Of a DNA stretch of 30,885 nucleotides, positions 9,641 through 19,727 are shown piece by piece. The notes beneath the pieces are model-generated. The model did no database searches, was not told the DNA's origin, and was given only the letters and a program-made list of their open reading frames with translations. Within the stretch, counting starts at the first letter, position 1. Each line of letters begins with the position of its first letter. Origin of the DNA: Blastocladiella britannica (Eukaryota; Blastocladiomycota; Blastocladiomycetes; Blastocladiales; Blastocladiaceae); the NCBI GenBank assembly GCA_025349905.2, contig MU624695.1:1-30885 (forward strand), given 5' to 3'. A program made the position numbers and the translations under genes.

Positions 9641-11822
9641 ATGATGAACGCGTCCCGGTTGCTGCGATCGACCAAGGCAAGTGGAGGTGCGCGTTTCCAC
9701 TTGGCACCCCGACCAACGGTCCTACCACCAGCAAGGACCTTGGCCACCACCTCCTCGGCCTTGACTCTCCGACCACCAACACCAAGACTCCTGTTTGCAG
9801 GACTACGATGGGTCACGCGACCGCGGGATTCCATGACTGCAGCCGCCCTTGCCTCGCAAAACCCGCTGCTGCCTCCCTTTGCAAGGTCAATTAGCACCAC
9901 CACAACAGCAATCACGAAAATCATTACAATGTCCTCCGACCCACTCGCCGCCTTTGCCAAGCTCTCCCTGGCCGGATCTCTCCCGAACGAGGCGTTCCCG
10001 ACCGCCACGCTTCCCCAGGTCGCGGGCGCCATGCCCGAGCACAATGCCATTGACATTTTCAAGCTGCTCATCACCGAGCAGGTGGCCGCCCTCACGAACG
10101 TTTCGCCCGACGTGATTTTCCCGGCGCTGGAGCCCCCGCGCAACGCCGAGCTGGCGGACCTGGCGATTGCGGTCCCGCGCCTGCGCATCAAGGGCAACCC
10201 GGTGCAGATTGTGCAGGATCTGGTGGCCAAGGTATCCATCATCTATTTATTTATTGGCTCAAGTATCAACAATAGAACTAAAACCATAAAATAAATTGAA
10301 GTTCCAAACCAACGAATACATCTCCGAGGCCATCCCCTCGGGCCCGTTCCTCAACTTCAAGATCAACCACGACCTGCTCAAGGCCATCACGCTTGCGCAG
10401 ATCCACAAGTCCGGTGCCGACTACGGCCGCAACACGTCGGGAGCGGGCAAGCGCGCGGTGGTCGAGTTCTCGTCGCCCAACATTGCCAAGCCGTTCCATG
10501 CGGGCCACCTGCGGTCCACGATCATTGGCAACTTCACGCGCAACGCGCTCAAGGCCAACGGCTGGGACACGGTGGCCATCAACTACCTGGGCGACTGGGG
10601 TAAGCAGTACGGTTTGCTGGCGGTCGGGTTTGCCCGGTACGGCGACGAGGCCAAGCTGAAGGCCGACCCGATCCGCCACTTGTTTGACGTGTACGTGCAA
10701 ATCAACCGCGACGCCGAGGCCGACGCGACGGTCCACGACGAGGCCCGTGCGTACTTCAAGAAGATGGAGACGGGCGACGCCGACGCGCTGGGCCTGTGGC
10801 AGCGGTTCCGGGACTTGTCGATCGTCAAGTACAAGGAGATTTACGCTCGTCTGGGGATCGAGTTCGACGTGTACTCGGGCGAGTCGCAGGTCGGGTCCGA
10901 GATGGGCGCCGCGCTGCAGCGTCTGCGCGAAAAGGGCCTGCTCAAGCTCGACAACGAGGCGCAGATCGTGGACCTCAAGGCCGACAAGCTCGGCGTGGTG
11001 GTGGTGCAAAAGTCGGACGACACGACGCTGTACCTGACGCGCGATATCGGCCACGCGGTGGGCCGCAGCGACAAGTACAAGTTTGACGCCATGTACTACA
11101 TTGTCGGCGCGCAGCAGGACCTGCACTTCCGCCAGCTGTTCCGGATCCTGGAAATGCTCGAGTTCCCCTGGACCAAGTCGCTGACGCACATCAACTTTGG
11201 GATGGTCAAGGGTATGTCGACGCGTAAGGGCACGGCGGTGTTCCTCGAGGACATGCTCGACAACACCCAGGAGGTGATGCTGGAGGTGATGAAGAAGAAC
11301 GAGGCCAAATACGCGCAGATCCCCGACCCTGAGAAGGTGGCGGACCTGGTGGGCCTGTCGGCGATCGTGGTGCAGGACATGTCGGCCCGCCGCGTCAAGG
11401 ACTACGAGTTCAACTGGGACCGCATGTTCTCGTTCGAGGGCGACACGGGGCCGTACCTGCAGTACGCACACGCGCGTCTGTGCTCGATCGAGCGTAAAGC
11501 CGGGCTCACCCTCCCGTACGCCGACCTCTCGGACGTGGACTTGTCGCTGCTGACCGAGCCCGCGGCCAAGACCCTGGTTTTGCAGCTGGCGCAGTTCCCG
11601 GACCTGGTGCGCGTGCTGCCCACCAACGGGTTTGAGCCCGTCAACGTCACCACGTACCTGTTCAAGCTGTGCCACACCGTGTCGTCGGCCCTCGACACGC
11701 TGTACGTGATCAACCAGGAGGAAAAGACCAAGAAGGCCCGCATGTTGCTGTTCTGGTCGGCCCGTATTGTGCTCGGGAACGGCCTGCGCCTAATTGGCCT
11801 GCGTCCTCTTGAGCGCATGTGA
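9641..11822 (+). CDS. RRS1: Arginyl-tRNA synthetase, with a putative mitochondrial presequence
   Basis: Two exons, 9641..10231 and 10302..11822, 703 residues from the first ATG. The 70-nt intron (gtatcc...ttgaag) is phase 0. It charges tRNA-Arg with arginine. It has an N-terminal additional domain (about 110-225), the class I HIGH-type motif PFHAGHLRS near residue 263, and the ArgRS form of KMSKS, GMSTRKGT, near residue 502. The anticodon-binding DALR domain starts at LQYAHARLCSIERKAG and ends in the typical NGLRLIGLRPLERM. The first 96 residues are Arg/Ser/Thr/Ala-rich and almost free of acid, like a mitochondrial targeting sequence. An in-frame ATG at 9929 (MSSDPLAAF, context acaATG) would give a 607-residue cytosolic form, the usual length of the yeast cytosolic enzyme. 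One gene may thus supply both compartments, though this is inferred. Confidence 0.95.
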
Positions 11823-11890
11823 TCCTTTTTTATATGGAAAATGGATGATTTTTTTGCAATTTCTCTTTTTCTCGTGTCCAAAATATTACA

Positions 11891-12455
11891 ATGTCAAGCA
11901 ATAACCGTGTCCGCCAGCGCCCATCGGCCGCCGCCACTGGCTCAGCAGCCGGATCTCCCTACGAACGTCTTGCTGGCGGTCGTGAAGACGCGCGGCCCAA
12001 GACGTTTCTGGAAAAAGTGCGAGCACGCGCCATGTCCATGATCTGGCTGGTGCTGTCGAGCGCCGCGATCGTGCATCTCGAGCTCACCCATGTGTGGTGG
12101 GACGCACGGCTGAATCGGTTTTTTTTCTCATTTTGCGTTTGACTGGTGCGTGAGAATGCGCTCACGCAGAAGCCAATGAAATAGGACAGCAGCCACCCTC
12201 GCTCTGCTCTCGTTCGGCGTGGCCACGGGCGTGTTCGTGTACTTGCAAGCGTGGGCGCCGTATGTGCAAAAACGCACCATAGACTTGCAGCAGTGGCAGC
12301 GATCGGCGCCGACGGCCATTCCGGTGGCGACGGCCGCGGGCGTGGTCGGATTCATCACGTCGTGCGCGGCGCTGTGGCCGATCTACCACGTTCTGTCGCT
12401 GGTGCTGGTGTCGGTGCTGTTTCTCGGATTTGTGACCGCCGTCTCGTTGTTCTGA
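11891..12455 (+). CDS. TMEM128: TMEM128-like four-helix membrane protein
   Basis: Two exons, 11891..12117 and 12185..12455, 165 residues. The 67-nt intron begins gttttt and ends gaaatag; the join gives ARLNRTAATLALLSFG. Four hydrophobic segments are visible at about 47-67, 77-98, 115-135 and 138-163. The pattern of a charged linker, then AIPVATAAGVVGFITSCAALW and a final LFLGFVTAVSLF, matches the C-terminal half of animal TMEM128, and the total length is the same. Family function is poorly known; ER location is likely. The N-terminus is Ser/Arg-rich and cytosolic by the positive-inside rule. It follows ArgRS by 68 bp on the same strand. The assignment rests on recalled family sequence, not on a search. 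Confidence 0.72.
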
Positions 12456-12814
12456 TCCATCTTTGAATGGATTTCCTTTTTTTTCTTTCTTTTTGGCCAC
12501 GTCAGAGCGGTCCTTTGATTCTGTGTGCTGGCATCGCACCGCCTGCAAGCAGAGTAAAAAAAAAAAAATGGGAAAGAGTGCGGTTTGGAAAGGGGGGACG
12601 GTGTGCGCGCCGCTCTTGCCTCCACTCTTGATGCAAGTCTTGACCGCACTCGTCCGAGTCCATTCTGTCTACTTTGCGGTGCATATTTAGGGTACAAATA
12701 ACAGGGCCAAGGTCCATCGTCTCCCTCCCTCCACTCTCTCACTCTGATCCCCACTCACACTGATCCTCACACACACACACACTCAACTACGCACACTTTC
12801 ATTACACTCCACCA
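12456..12814 (+). promoter_or_regulatory. Intergenic region and leader of the Asp/His-rich gene
   Basis: This 359-bp gap holds an A13 run (about 12556) and an AT-rich element, gcatatttagggtacaaata, at 12681-12700 that could act as a TATA region. From 12719 to 12812 it is almost pure C/T/A, with CTCC repeats and a (CA)8 tract at 12768-12783, forming a pyrimidine-rich untranslated leader. Such leaders are common in strongly expressed fungal genes. No other gene is seen. Confidence 0.5.
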
Positions 12815-13564
12815 ATGTCGTCCACCGCCGTCTTCAACTCCATCTCGATTCTCGACCCGATCGTGATCATCGACAACTCGGACAACTCCACCACCAACAA
12901 CAACAACGGTGACGACAACGACGACGGTGACGACGATGACGACGGCGACGATAGCTACGACGACAATGGCGATGACGGATCCGGGTCGCACTCGGCCGGA
13001 TCGCATGCCATGCACGACGGCGGGTCGGGGTCGGGATCGCACCACCACCACGACACGGGTCATCACGAGATGATGCACCACAACATGGAGTCAAGTCACC
13101 ACCACAACTCCGGCCACTCGATGCACGACGGCGGCGGCGCGGGCGGATCGCACGGATCGCACGGATCGCACCACCACCACGAGCCAATGCACCATATGGA
13201 TCACCACGACACGGGATCGCACCACATGTCGAGTCACTCGATGCACGACGGCGGCTCGACGGCGTACCCGACACCGTCCAACGACGATGGCGGCGGCCAC
13301 TACATGACGCACCACGACGACGGATCGTGGGCGGTGGGCAAGTACGAGGGTCCCGGCACGGGCTACAACAACGGGCAGTACCATGGACCTGGCCCGCTTG
13401 ACCAGTACGCGGGCGGGTACCACAACAAACAGACGGATTCGCACGATCTGGGCGGCTATGCGGTGAATCCCATCGGCGTTGGCGCGACGACGTACGACCA
13501 CGGGGGTTCTACGACTCACGACTCTACCGACTACTCGCATATGATCGCGACGCACTCGGTGTAA
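12815..13564 (+). CDS. Asp-rich / His-rich low-complexity protein, putative metal binder
   Basis: Intronless, 249 residues, not assigned to any family I know. Residues 1-20 are hydrophobic-mixed (MSSTAVFNSISILDPIVIID) without a convincing signal peptide. Residues 20-55 are an Asn/Asp tract (runs such as DDDDDGDD). Residues 55-150 are His/Gly/Ser-rich, with four-His clusters and three copies of [SA]MHDGG spaced 35-50 residues apart. The tail is Gly/Tyr-rich (GTGYNNGQYHGPGP). About 40 of 249 residues are His, and there is no Cys. Clustered His and Asp suggest binding of divalent metals, or a phase-separating or matrix protein; neither is shown. Codons are strongly GC-ending, and the leader is pyrimidine-rich, which suggests high expression. 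Confidence 0.75.
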   Translation: MSSTAVFNSISILDPIVIIDNSDNSTTNNNNGDDNDDGDDDDDGDDSYDDNGDDGSGSHSAGSHAMHDGGSGSGSHHHHDTGHHEMMHHNMESSHHHNSGHSMHDGGGAGGSHGSHGSHHHHEPMHHMDHHDTGSHHMSSHSMHDGGSTAYPTPSNDDGGGHYMTHHDDGSWAVGKYEGPGTGYNNGQYHGPGPLDQYAGGYHNKQTDSHDLGGYAVNPIGVGATTYDHGGSTTHDSTDYSHMIATHSV

Positions 13565-14095
13565 AAAAAATAATCATGTATACTTTTTCGATGCTGTATT
13601 CCAATACAAACCCATTTTTTTGCTTGTTATTTTTCGTATGTTTTATGCTTAATCGAACCCAGGAATGTAGGAAGGCATCATTCTCAATCAAGGACCAAAG
13701 TAGTTTCCATACATCCACAGTTGCCGCTCCAGGAACCTGCGCAACCAATGATTGACGCTAATAATGCAGAGTTTTTAGTTCCCACCATAGCGATCTGGGG
13801 CAGAGAATAGGAGCGCAACAGATAGAACATTGTAAGTCAATCCGCTCAAGAGCAAAATGAATCTGCTTTCCCATAGCAAAAAAAAAAAGCGCACTCCACG
13901 AGAGGGCTCTTTCAGGCTGTCGGGGACAAGAAAAAAATGAGAGACGAGCATACCAGGAGTCGGACGCATCATCCTTCTTCGCGCGACGACGACCACCCCG
14001 TTGCCCATGGCGACGGTTGGACACATCATCGTCATGTACATGGTCCTCCACCCATGGGTCCAAGCCGGGCCTTCATTGCGGGAGGCAGGGCGCGG
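13565..14095. other. Intergenic, no convincing gene
   Basis: About 530 bp of lower-GC sequence. It begins with the presumed 3' end of the Asp/His-rich gene (AT-rich, A8 and T8 runs near 13563-13621). A frame of about 100 codons runs on the minus strand (13758..14063), but it has no family features. A gtatgc...gacag pair near 13914-13950 could be a 37-nt intron, too short to trust. The part after 13960 may be the eroded end of the neighbouring pseudogene. Confidence 0.4.
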
Positions 14096-16602
14096 TCACG
14101 GTGGCGGTGCAACATCCTGTCGCTGTCGCTGCTGCTCGAGCCAGGAGATGACGAGCGCGTGCGCAAGCGCTAACGGGATTTGGGAGCGGAAGTGGGAGCG
14201 GGACCAGGTGCGAGCGCGACTGCGGCCACGGGACACCGATTGACCGCGAAGGACAGGGATGGGCGACGCATCGCCGGCGAATAAATCGGCCAGACTGGCC
14301 TCGGACACGCCATGCTTGGCCACAGCATCAAACGAGGCGGTCAGGGCGGACACTGGGGCCGTGGCGCAGGCGACAAACTTTGTACGACGCCTTGAAGTCC
14401 GTGTTGGTCGCAGCAGCAGTCAGCCAGGCATTGCTGAGGTGGTTTGCCCGCTCAGTCCCATTGAGACCACGGATCATGGCGCGCGCATCGTCTGAGTGGT
14501 AGTCGCCATGCGCCAGCGAGGTCAGGTGACCCAGCCCATGGCGGACAGCTGTGGTGGCGTCCAAACCTTGAGCGCAACGCGATTTATCAACCGCGAGGCG
14601 CCCAAGACATACGCCTTCCTCCAGATCGTCGTGAATGCGCCGGAGGACCAGGGATGCTCCATGCGGGTCCCCCTCGTCGCCCGTGAAGTCGAGCACAATG
14701 TGGCCACAGTCCCGGGTGGCATGCAGACCTTGGTCCAGGGAGCATGCGCTGCGCCTTGACGCAAAAGTGGCACGGCACAAAGGTCTCGGAGGAGAATGCG
14801 TTGGCCGATGACGCTGGCTTGTTGGTGGTAGTGTTCCGGAACGGCTTGCCCGACTGCTCCGACGCACGGTGGTAGCCATTGAACTGCGCGGCCGGCGGAG
14901 CATCCGCCTGCTGGCCAGGGGCTGCTGCACGCCAGCGAGACGAGGCGAAACTCCCATGGGAGATGAGGTCGCGGACAGACTTGGTCGGGTCATTGATGAG
15001 TGCCGCGATACTGCCCTTGGACTTGCCGTGTTGGCCGCCAGGTTGTTCCAGACGCCACTCTTGACAGCAGTCTCGAACTCGATGCGGAGGGGCAGGCGGT
15101 GAGGGAGGCACGCCGGCCCTCGCGGTGGGATAGCCAGCACGCGGTTCTTTAGCGTACGTGGGCTTCTTGGGCAGGGCAGGCTGCAGCGTCGACGAACAAA
15201 GCGCCAGCTGCTTGTACCACGTCATCGCACGTGATGTCTAGGTTGGAGCCAGGGATGCCGCGCAACGCAAGGACAGCCGGGAGGAGGTGGTGGCACGCGT
15301 TTTCGTCAACCGCGTCCATGATGAGCATCGCGACATGCGAGAGGGACATGCGTGGAGTGAGGCGCGTCAGGGTGGCCACATGCGGCTCGGAGCGTACGAG
15401 CGACTGCCAGTGCATCAGTGCCGACGCCAGGTCATGGCCAAACGGGGCCAAGTACTCCGAGAGCCACAGCAGGTACTCGGCCACCTCGGGGATCCGCGAG
15501 CGACTTTTCCCGCGCGCTCCATCGGGCTTGAACTGTGGCGCGTTCTAGATCAGCGCCAGGCGAGTCTCGTCCTTGTCCAGGTAGCGGTCGCGACTTTGAC
15601 CCGTGAGACCGGCAAGGCCACCGTGTTCCACGTCGCGGATGGTTGCCGTGAGGATAGCCTGCATTTGTTCAGCTTTCCCAGCCGAGAACAGGGAGCGTTG
15701 GTCCAGAATGTAAGAGAGTAAATACAATTCGGCCACCACGACGTGAGCCTCGGCAGCGCGGGCCGCGGGATACGCCTTGATGAGGAGCTCGAGCAAGATG
15801 GGCGACCGCACGAAGAGGTCGAAAGACTCGGGGATGTTTTCGCCAGCAGTCGGTGGCTGTCCTGGCAGAAAGAAGAAGGCATGTTGCACCGCAGTCGGAG
15901 TACTCGTGACGCGCAGCGAGGTACCCCCTCCAGAAGAAGGCAGTAAGCGTCGTAGGAGTACTTTCGCTTCTCTCGCGGCGCCGCCGCCAGGCCGTACAGG
16001 CACTTGACAAGGCCTCGTCCGCGGTGGTCAGGATGGCGACGCCGCCAAGGTTCTTGTCCATCTTGAACGCGATGCCAGCCCGGGTGATGATCGCGTCGGC
16101 CGTGCGGGCCGGCGTCGTTCCCAGCTCCACGGAGGAGGGCGTTGGTGACGGGCAGGCACCGATGTTGAACGATCGCTCGGCGCTCGGCTGCGCCGGTGAT
16201 GGCCGCCGAGATCTTCGGGCGACCAGTGCCTGGGGCCGGGAGGCCGATCTGGCCCAGGCTAATTGCCGCGTTGCGGCTAACCTGGGTGGTGAAGGTTAGC
16301 AACGCTTGGGTGCCACGGTAGCTGCTAGCGTCTGGGACGGCGGACGCGAAGGCGATCTCCACCGGTGGCACGCAGGCTCCGCCGAGCGCGGCGAGGGTGT
16401 GCTTCATGCCGCGGACCTCGAGCACGAGGTAGCGGCGAGTCACCTCCGTGTCCATGTCCGCCTTGGCGAACCGTTGGCAGTCAATGATCGCAGTCAAGTC
16501 GTCGACGTCCATGTCGTTGTCACCGTCATTGGGCGCTCGCTGTTTGCAGATTGATTGGGTGTGCGAGTGATGAGATTGAATGCGCAGTGAATGGTGGGGC
16601 AT
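14096..16602 (-). pseudogene. Heavily frameshifted Gag-like / unknown large ORF
   Basis: Protein-like sequence is spread over all three minus-strand frames, with at least seven frame switches and an in-frame TAG at about 15546-15548. The order from the 5' end is as follows. The block starting MDVDDLTAIIDCQRF runs from about 16512 to about 16130. Blocks in other frames cover 16130-16000. A long helical block (for example SPILLELLIKAYPAARAAEA) runs from about 15900 to 15150. Then come a low-complexity Ser/Pro/Ala region and VPCHFCVKAQ near 14770. A frame-shifted HATRDC follows, and the end is Arg/Ser-rich. A helical body, then a linker, a Cys-x2-Cys...His-x4-Cys cluster and a basic tail resemble a retroelement Gag, but the Cys-His spacing is not canonical. 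No reverse transcriptase or integrase is seen, so it could be a decayed host gene instead. A restored frame is not attempted. Confidence 0.55.
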
Positions 16603-17575
16603 GTTGGGTAAAAAGTAGTGAGTGGATGGGAAATGGGACTGAAGATAATGAAGGCAGAACGTAAAGGCCTAGTTGGCGTCCTTAGTGGGGGTGGTGGACA
16701 ATGTTGACTGATCATCATTGTCAGAGGCATTGACTGATGCCCTGAGGCCGACCCAGCGGCTGCTGACCCAGTTTTTTCGTGGTGTGAAGTGCGCAACGGG
16801 AGGGGATTTTCGCTGTTGACGCTCGTTTTTCTCACTCCTCAAAACCAACCGCCGCCTCACGTCCAGCCGTATCCTTTCTTTTAAGTAGCTATACATGAGT
16901 GCGATTAAATTCAGGGTGAAAATAGTTGCATTCGTGACTGCAATCCATGTTCAAACGTGGAATGTTGGCTCAGAGGCGGATCCGCTTCAACGAAATAGTA
17001 AAAAAAAGAATATATTTATAAAACCCACTTCGATCCTTATTTACAGCACCGGGAACCACTTGTATACCTTGGGACCGATCGGTTGACTATGGGTAAAAAA
17101 TTGCGCACTCGGTAAGCCAAAACATCCGGCTGGGCCACCCGGTTCCTCACCCTGACGACAACGCGTGCATCTTCCCTTCGACGCTCGATCGGTTGGTCCA
17201 GCTGATGATCTCCTCGAGGACCCCAACGCAGGACGAGCCCCAGGCAACCGGTTCACATTCCAAGGCCAGATCAAGTTCGGCGGCAAGCATGCGATTGAAC
17301 CCGAGACCCTGGACAGGTTCCACCATGGCCTGAAGGATCAACTCGTCACTGCAGCAGGCCAAGGTACTACAAAGGTCATGTTTTACACATGAGCATTCAA
17401 GATCAGGGCACGTCTGCTGGTGGTTTGCAAAATGGGAAGAGAACGCAGCTCACCAATTCCCACAAACTTGGCGTGTGCTGGACACTGAAAGATAGATCAA
17501 CAACAAGCAAGTCGCTGGTGGGCTGTAAAATATGGCGAGAAAGCGTCATTCCCCTTTGAGAATCAAAAATTCTGA
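16603..17575. other. Long intergenic stretch with a possible ORF remnant
   Basis: Nearly 1 kb with lower GC. The AT-rich block at 16995-17045 (aatatatttataaaac) could be promoter-like. Between 17147 and 17362 both strands stay open for about 70 codons. The minus-strand reading (LAAELDLALECEPVAWGSSC) looks more protein-like, but it has no start context, family match or continuation. It may be a remnant of a lost gene. The last 170 bp are the upstream region of the intact W-repeat gene. Confidence 0.35.
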
Positions 17576-19423
17576 ATGATTGACCACGTCGCTGAAATTA
17601 TACTGGCCCACGCCGCCGGCGCCGCACGCTTGCCGGAACAAGCGGCCACGGTGCTAAATGTGCTCTCCAAGTTCAGGGCCCCGTCTGTGCTCGCCGCGGT
17701 CCTCTCGCGCGGCTTTTTCCAATTCTGCCCGTCCCTTGCGATCAGATTCGGCCACGGACTCGCCTTGCTGCCGCATTACCCGAGCTATATTCTGTTTGAC
17801 GACTTTAACGTCATGATTGAGGCCGCCGCCCTTGGGTCACTCCCGGTTCTTGACCTGCTTTGGCAACTGGCAGGACCGACAACGCCGGCCCGCCTGGCAT
17901 GGCTGAGCAGTACAAACGGGAGCCTTATCTCAGAGTCCATCCATCACGACCACGTACACGTTCTAGATTGGTTTGCAGGCGCCGCAGCGGCCGCTGGTAT
18001 CCCAGTCAAATGGGAGGAGCAACGCTGGGGCCACTGCCGCCCCCGTGTGCTGTTGTGGGCGATCGAGCACAAATATGTCACGCAGATTACTGCCTCTGCT
18101 GCATTGCTTTCCACCACCAAGGGTGGAGATACATCCGCAATTGACTGGTGGATTGCGCAGCAGCCAAGCAAGGAGATGGCCATGGCGGAACTGAGCACTG
18201 TGGAGATTCTAGGGGCAGTAAATTCGATCAAGTCGCTCGACTGGTGGTGGGCCAATGCGCGCTCGCAGGGATTCCCAGACCCTGAATCGTTTGCAAATAT
18301 CATCAACGAGGTGCTCCTTGGTGGCAGCGTCAATCTGGCCGAGTGGTGGTGGTCCCTCTTTTTGGAGCATCGCACACCAGAGCACACGTTCGGATCACAT
18401 ATGATGACCACGAAACTTTACGTATGCCGGGATTTTGGTGTCGTGCAATGGCTGTGGGAGCACTCGCATGAATCGGGTGCGAAATACGAACCTGACGCAC
18501 TCCTATTCTTCCACCCTGGCTGGGAATATATTCCGTTGCACTTGGTCTTTTCGATCCATTCTCCTAAAGACCTGCCGTCCCTGCAGTGGACAATGTTAAA
18601 ATGCGCGGATATTGGCAAGCAACTGACATTGGGTCAGCACAATGTTACTGATTGGATAAAGTTCGGTGAAATCGCGATGCTGGACTTTGGATTGCATTCC
18701 AGTGAGGCACCAGAGGTTGATTGGCCTGGCGACATCGTAGCCTCCGCAATTCAATTTCGTCAATTCTCAATACTGGAGTGGTGGGACCGCAACCAGGACC
18801 TGTTGCCGCCACAGGACATGAACTGCTCATCTCGACTTGCAAAAGCTGCCACTGGGGACGCTGTGGATATTATCAAGTGGTGGCATGCTCGCGGACTCCC
18901 TGCATCCAAAGGCGACTGGCAGCAAGTTTGTTTGCATGCGATTTGGGGCAATGCGATCCGGATTCAGTCCTGGTTACTTGATCATGTGCAACTGTTTGCT
19001 CCAGCCGAGGACCAAAATGACGAGTTCTACGCAGAGGTGTGGGAGCCCCAAACGGCCGATCTGGCGCCATTCAAGCTCGATTTCTTGGCTGCCATTGCCC
19101 CAGAGCTGGACCCGAGCGCGCCGCCACCGCTGCAAGTTTACTGCTGCCTGACTGCGCTTCGGTGGTATTGCTTGCGTTACCATCGTACGATCGCTTCGCT
19201 GCTGCCGCTGCAACAGAGCATCTGGTTGTTGCTGTTTGGTCAAAACAACGTGATCCTACTTGAGTGGTGGCTGAAGGTATACCTTGCCACCAGTCGTCGC
19301 ATCGTGCTGCCGGCGATTGAGGACATGGCTTCAATGTACTCTGACGACGATGCTTCACTGTGGTACGATTGGTTCGTCGACGTGGCTTTGAACCGAAAAA
19401 TTTCTGTTTTTTCTCATGCCTGA
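17576..19423 (+). CDS. Intact W-repeat (LDWW) ankyrin-like protein
   Basis: Intronless, 615 residues. I do not know a named function. The N-terminus (MIDHVAEIILAHAAGAARLP) is a helix-rich lead-in similar to the F-box-like starts of related proteins. The rest is a divergent solenoid in which each unit carries a Leu/Ile-x-Trp-Trp core: LDWF, IDWWIAQQ, LDWWWANA, AEWWWSLF, VQWLWEH, LEWWDRN, IKWWHARGLP and LEWWLKVY. Spacing is irregular, mostly 30-60 residues. Units of the type [LI][DE]WW...GLP with ~29-residue spacing look like a variant ankyrin fold, expected to bind proteins. Such families are expanded in Blastocladiomycota genomes (established as a general impression, not checked). A broken paralogue lies 304 bp downstream. 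Codon use is less GC-ending than in the housekeeping genes. Confidence 0.82.
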   Translation: MIDHVAEIILAHAAGAARLPEQAATVLNVLSKFRAPSVLAAVLSRGFFQFCPSLAIRFGHGLALLPHYPSYILFDDFNVMIEAAALGSLPVLDLLWQLAGPTTPARLAWLSSTNGSLISESIHHDHVHVLDWFAGAAAAAGIPVKWEEQRWGHCRPRVLLWAIEHKYVTQITASAALLSTTKGGDTSAIDWWIAQQPSKEMAMAELSTVEILGAVNSIKSLDWWWANARSQGFPDPESFANIINEVLLGGSVNLAEWWWSLFLEHRTPEHTFGSHMMTTKLYVCRDFGVVQWLWEHSHESGAKYEPDALLFFHPGWEYIPLHLVFSIHSPKDLPSLQWTMLKCADIGKQLTLGQHNVTDWIKFGEIAMLDFGLHSSEAPEVDWPGDIVASAIQFRQFSILEWWDRNQDLLPPQDMNCSSRLAKAATGDAVDIIKWWHARGLPASKGDWQQVCLHAIWGNAIRIQSWLLDHVQLFAPAEDQNDEFYAEVWEPQTADLAPFKLDFLAAIAPELDPSAPPPLQVYCCLTALRWYCLRYHRTIASLLPLQQSIWLLLFGQNNVILLEWWLKVYLATSRRIVLPAIEDMASMYSDDDASLWYDWFVDVALNRKISVFSHA

Positions 19424-19727
19424 TTTTGTATGCGCGTCCTGAGATGCTCTCTTCCTGTGTTTGATGTGACACCAATTTCAATAAAAATGTTTCTATTCGT
19501 GGATCCTTTATATAAACTGAGTAAATTTCTTCTAAGTCGTCCACGAGGTCGCAGAGGGTGCAGTTGCGGACACGCAATTCTCGATGTGACTCAGATTGGA
19601 CGCAGTTTAATGAGAGGACGCAAAAAAGAAAGGGTTTGTGGGTGGACACAACCTCTGATCTTATAAAACGTCGCTGGACCTCAACAAACCAAGTGCCTTC
19701 CTTGTACCAGAAAAATAAACAACAAGT
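19424..19727 (+). promoter_or_regulatory. Intergenic: 3' end of first W-repeat gene and TATA box of second
   Basis: A polyadenylation-like AATAAA lies at 19480-19485, 57 bp after the stop. A good TATAAA lies at 19662-19667, 61 bp before the ATG of the second W-repeat copy. The promoter therefore still looks intact although its gene is broken. Confidence 0.5.

Noticed and set aside
10278..11675. 465-codon open frame antisense to ArgRS
   Set aside because: It mirrors a highly conserved GC-rich gene, is Val/Leu/Arg/His-biased, and has no family signs. It is a codon-bias shadow.
12962..13280. Tandem DNA repeat or CRISPR-like array
   Set aside because: The repeats are codon-level (His, Ser, Gly, Asp) and irregular, explained by the low-complexity protein.
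13640..13720. Possible tRNA because ggttcgatt resembles a B box on the minus strand
   Set aside because: No A box, acceptor stem or anticodon arm could be found around it.
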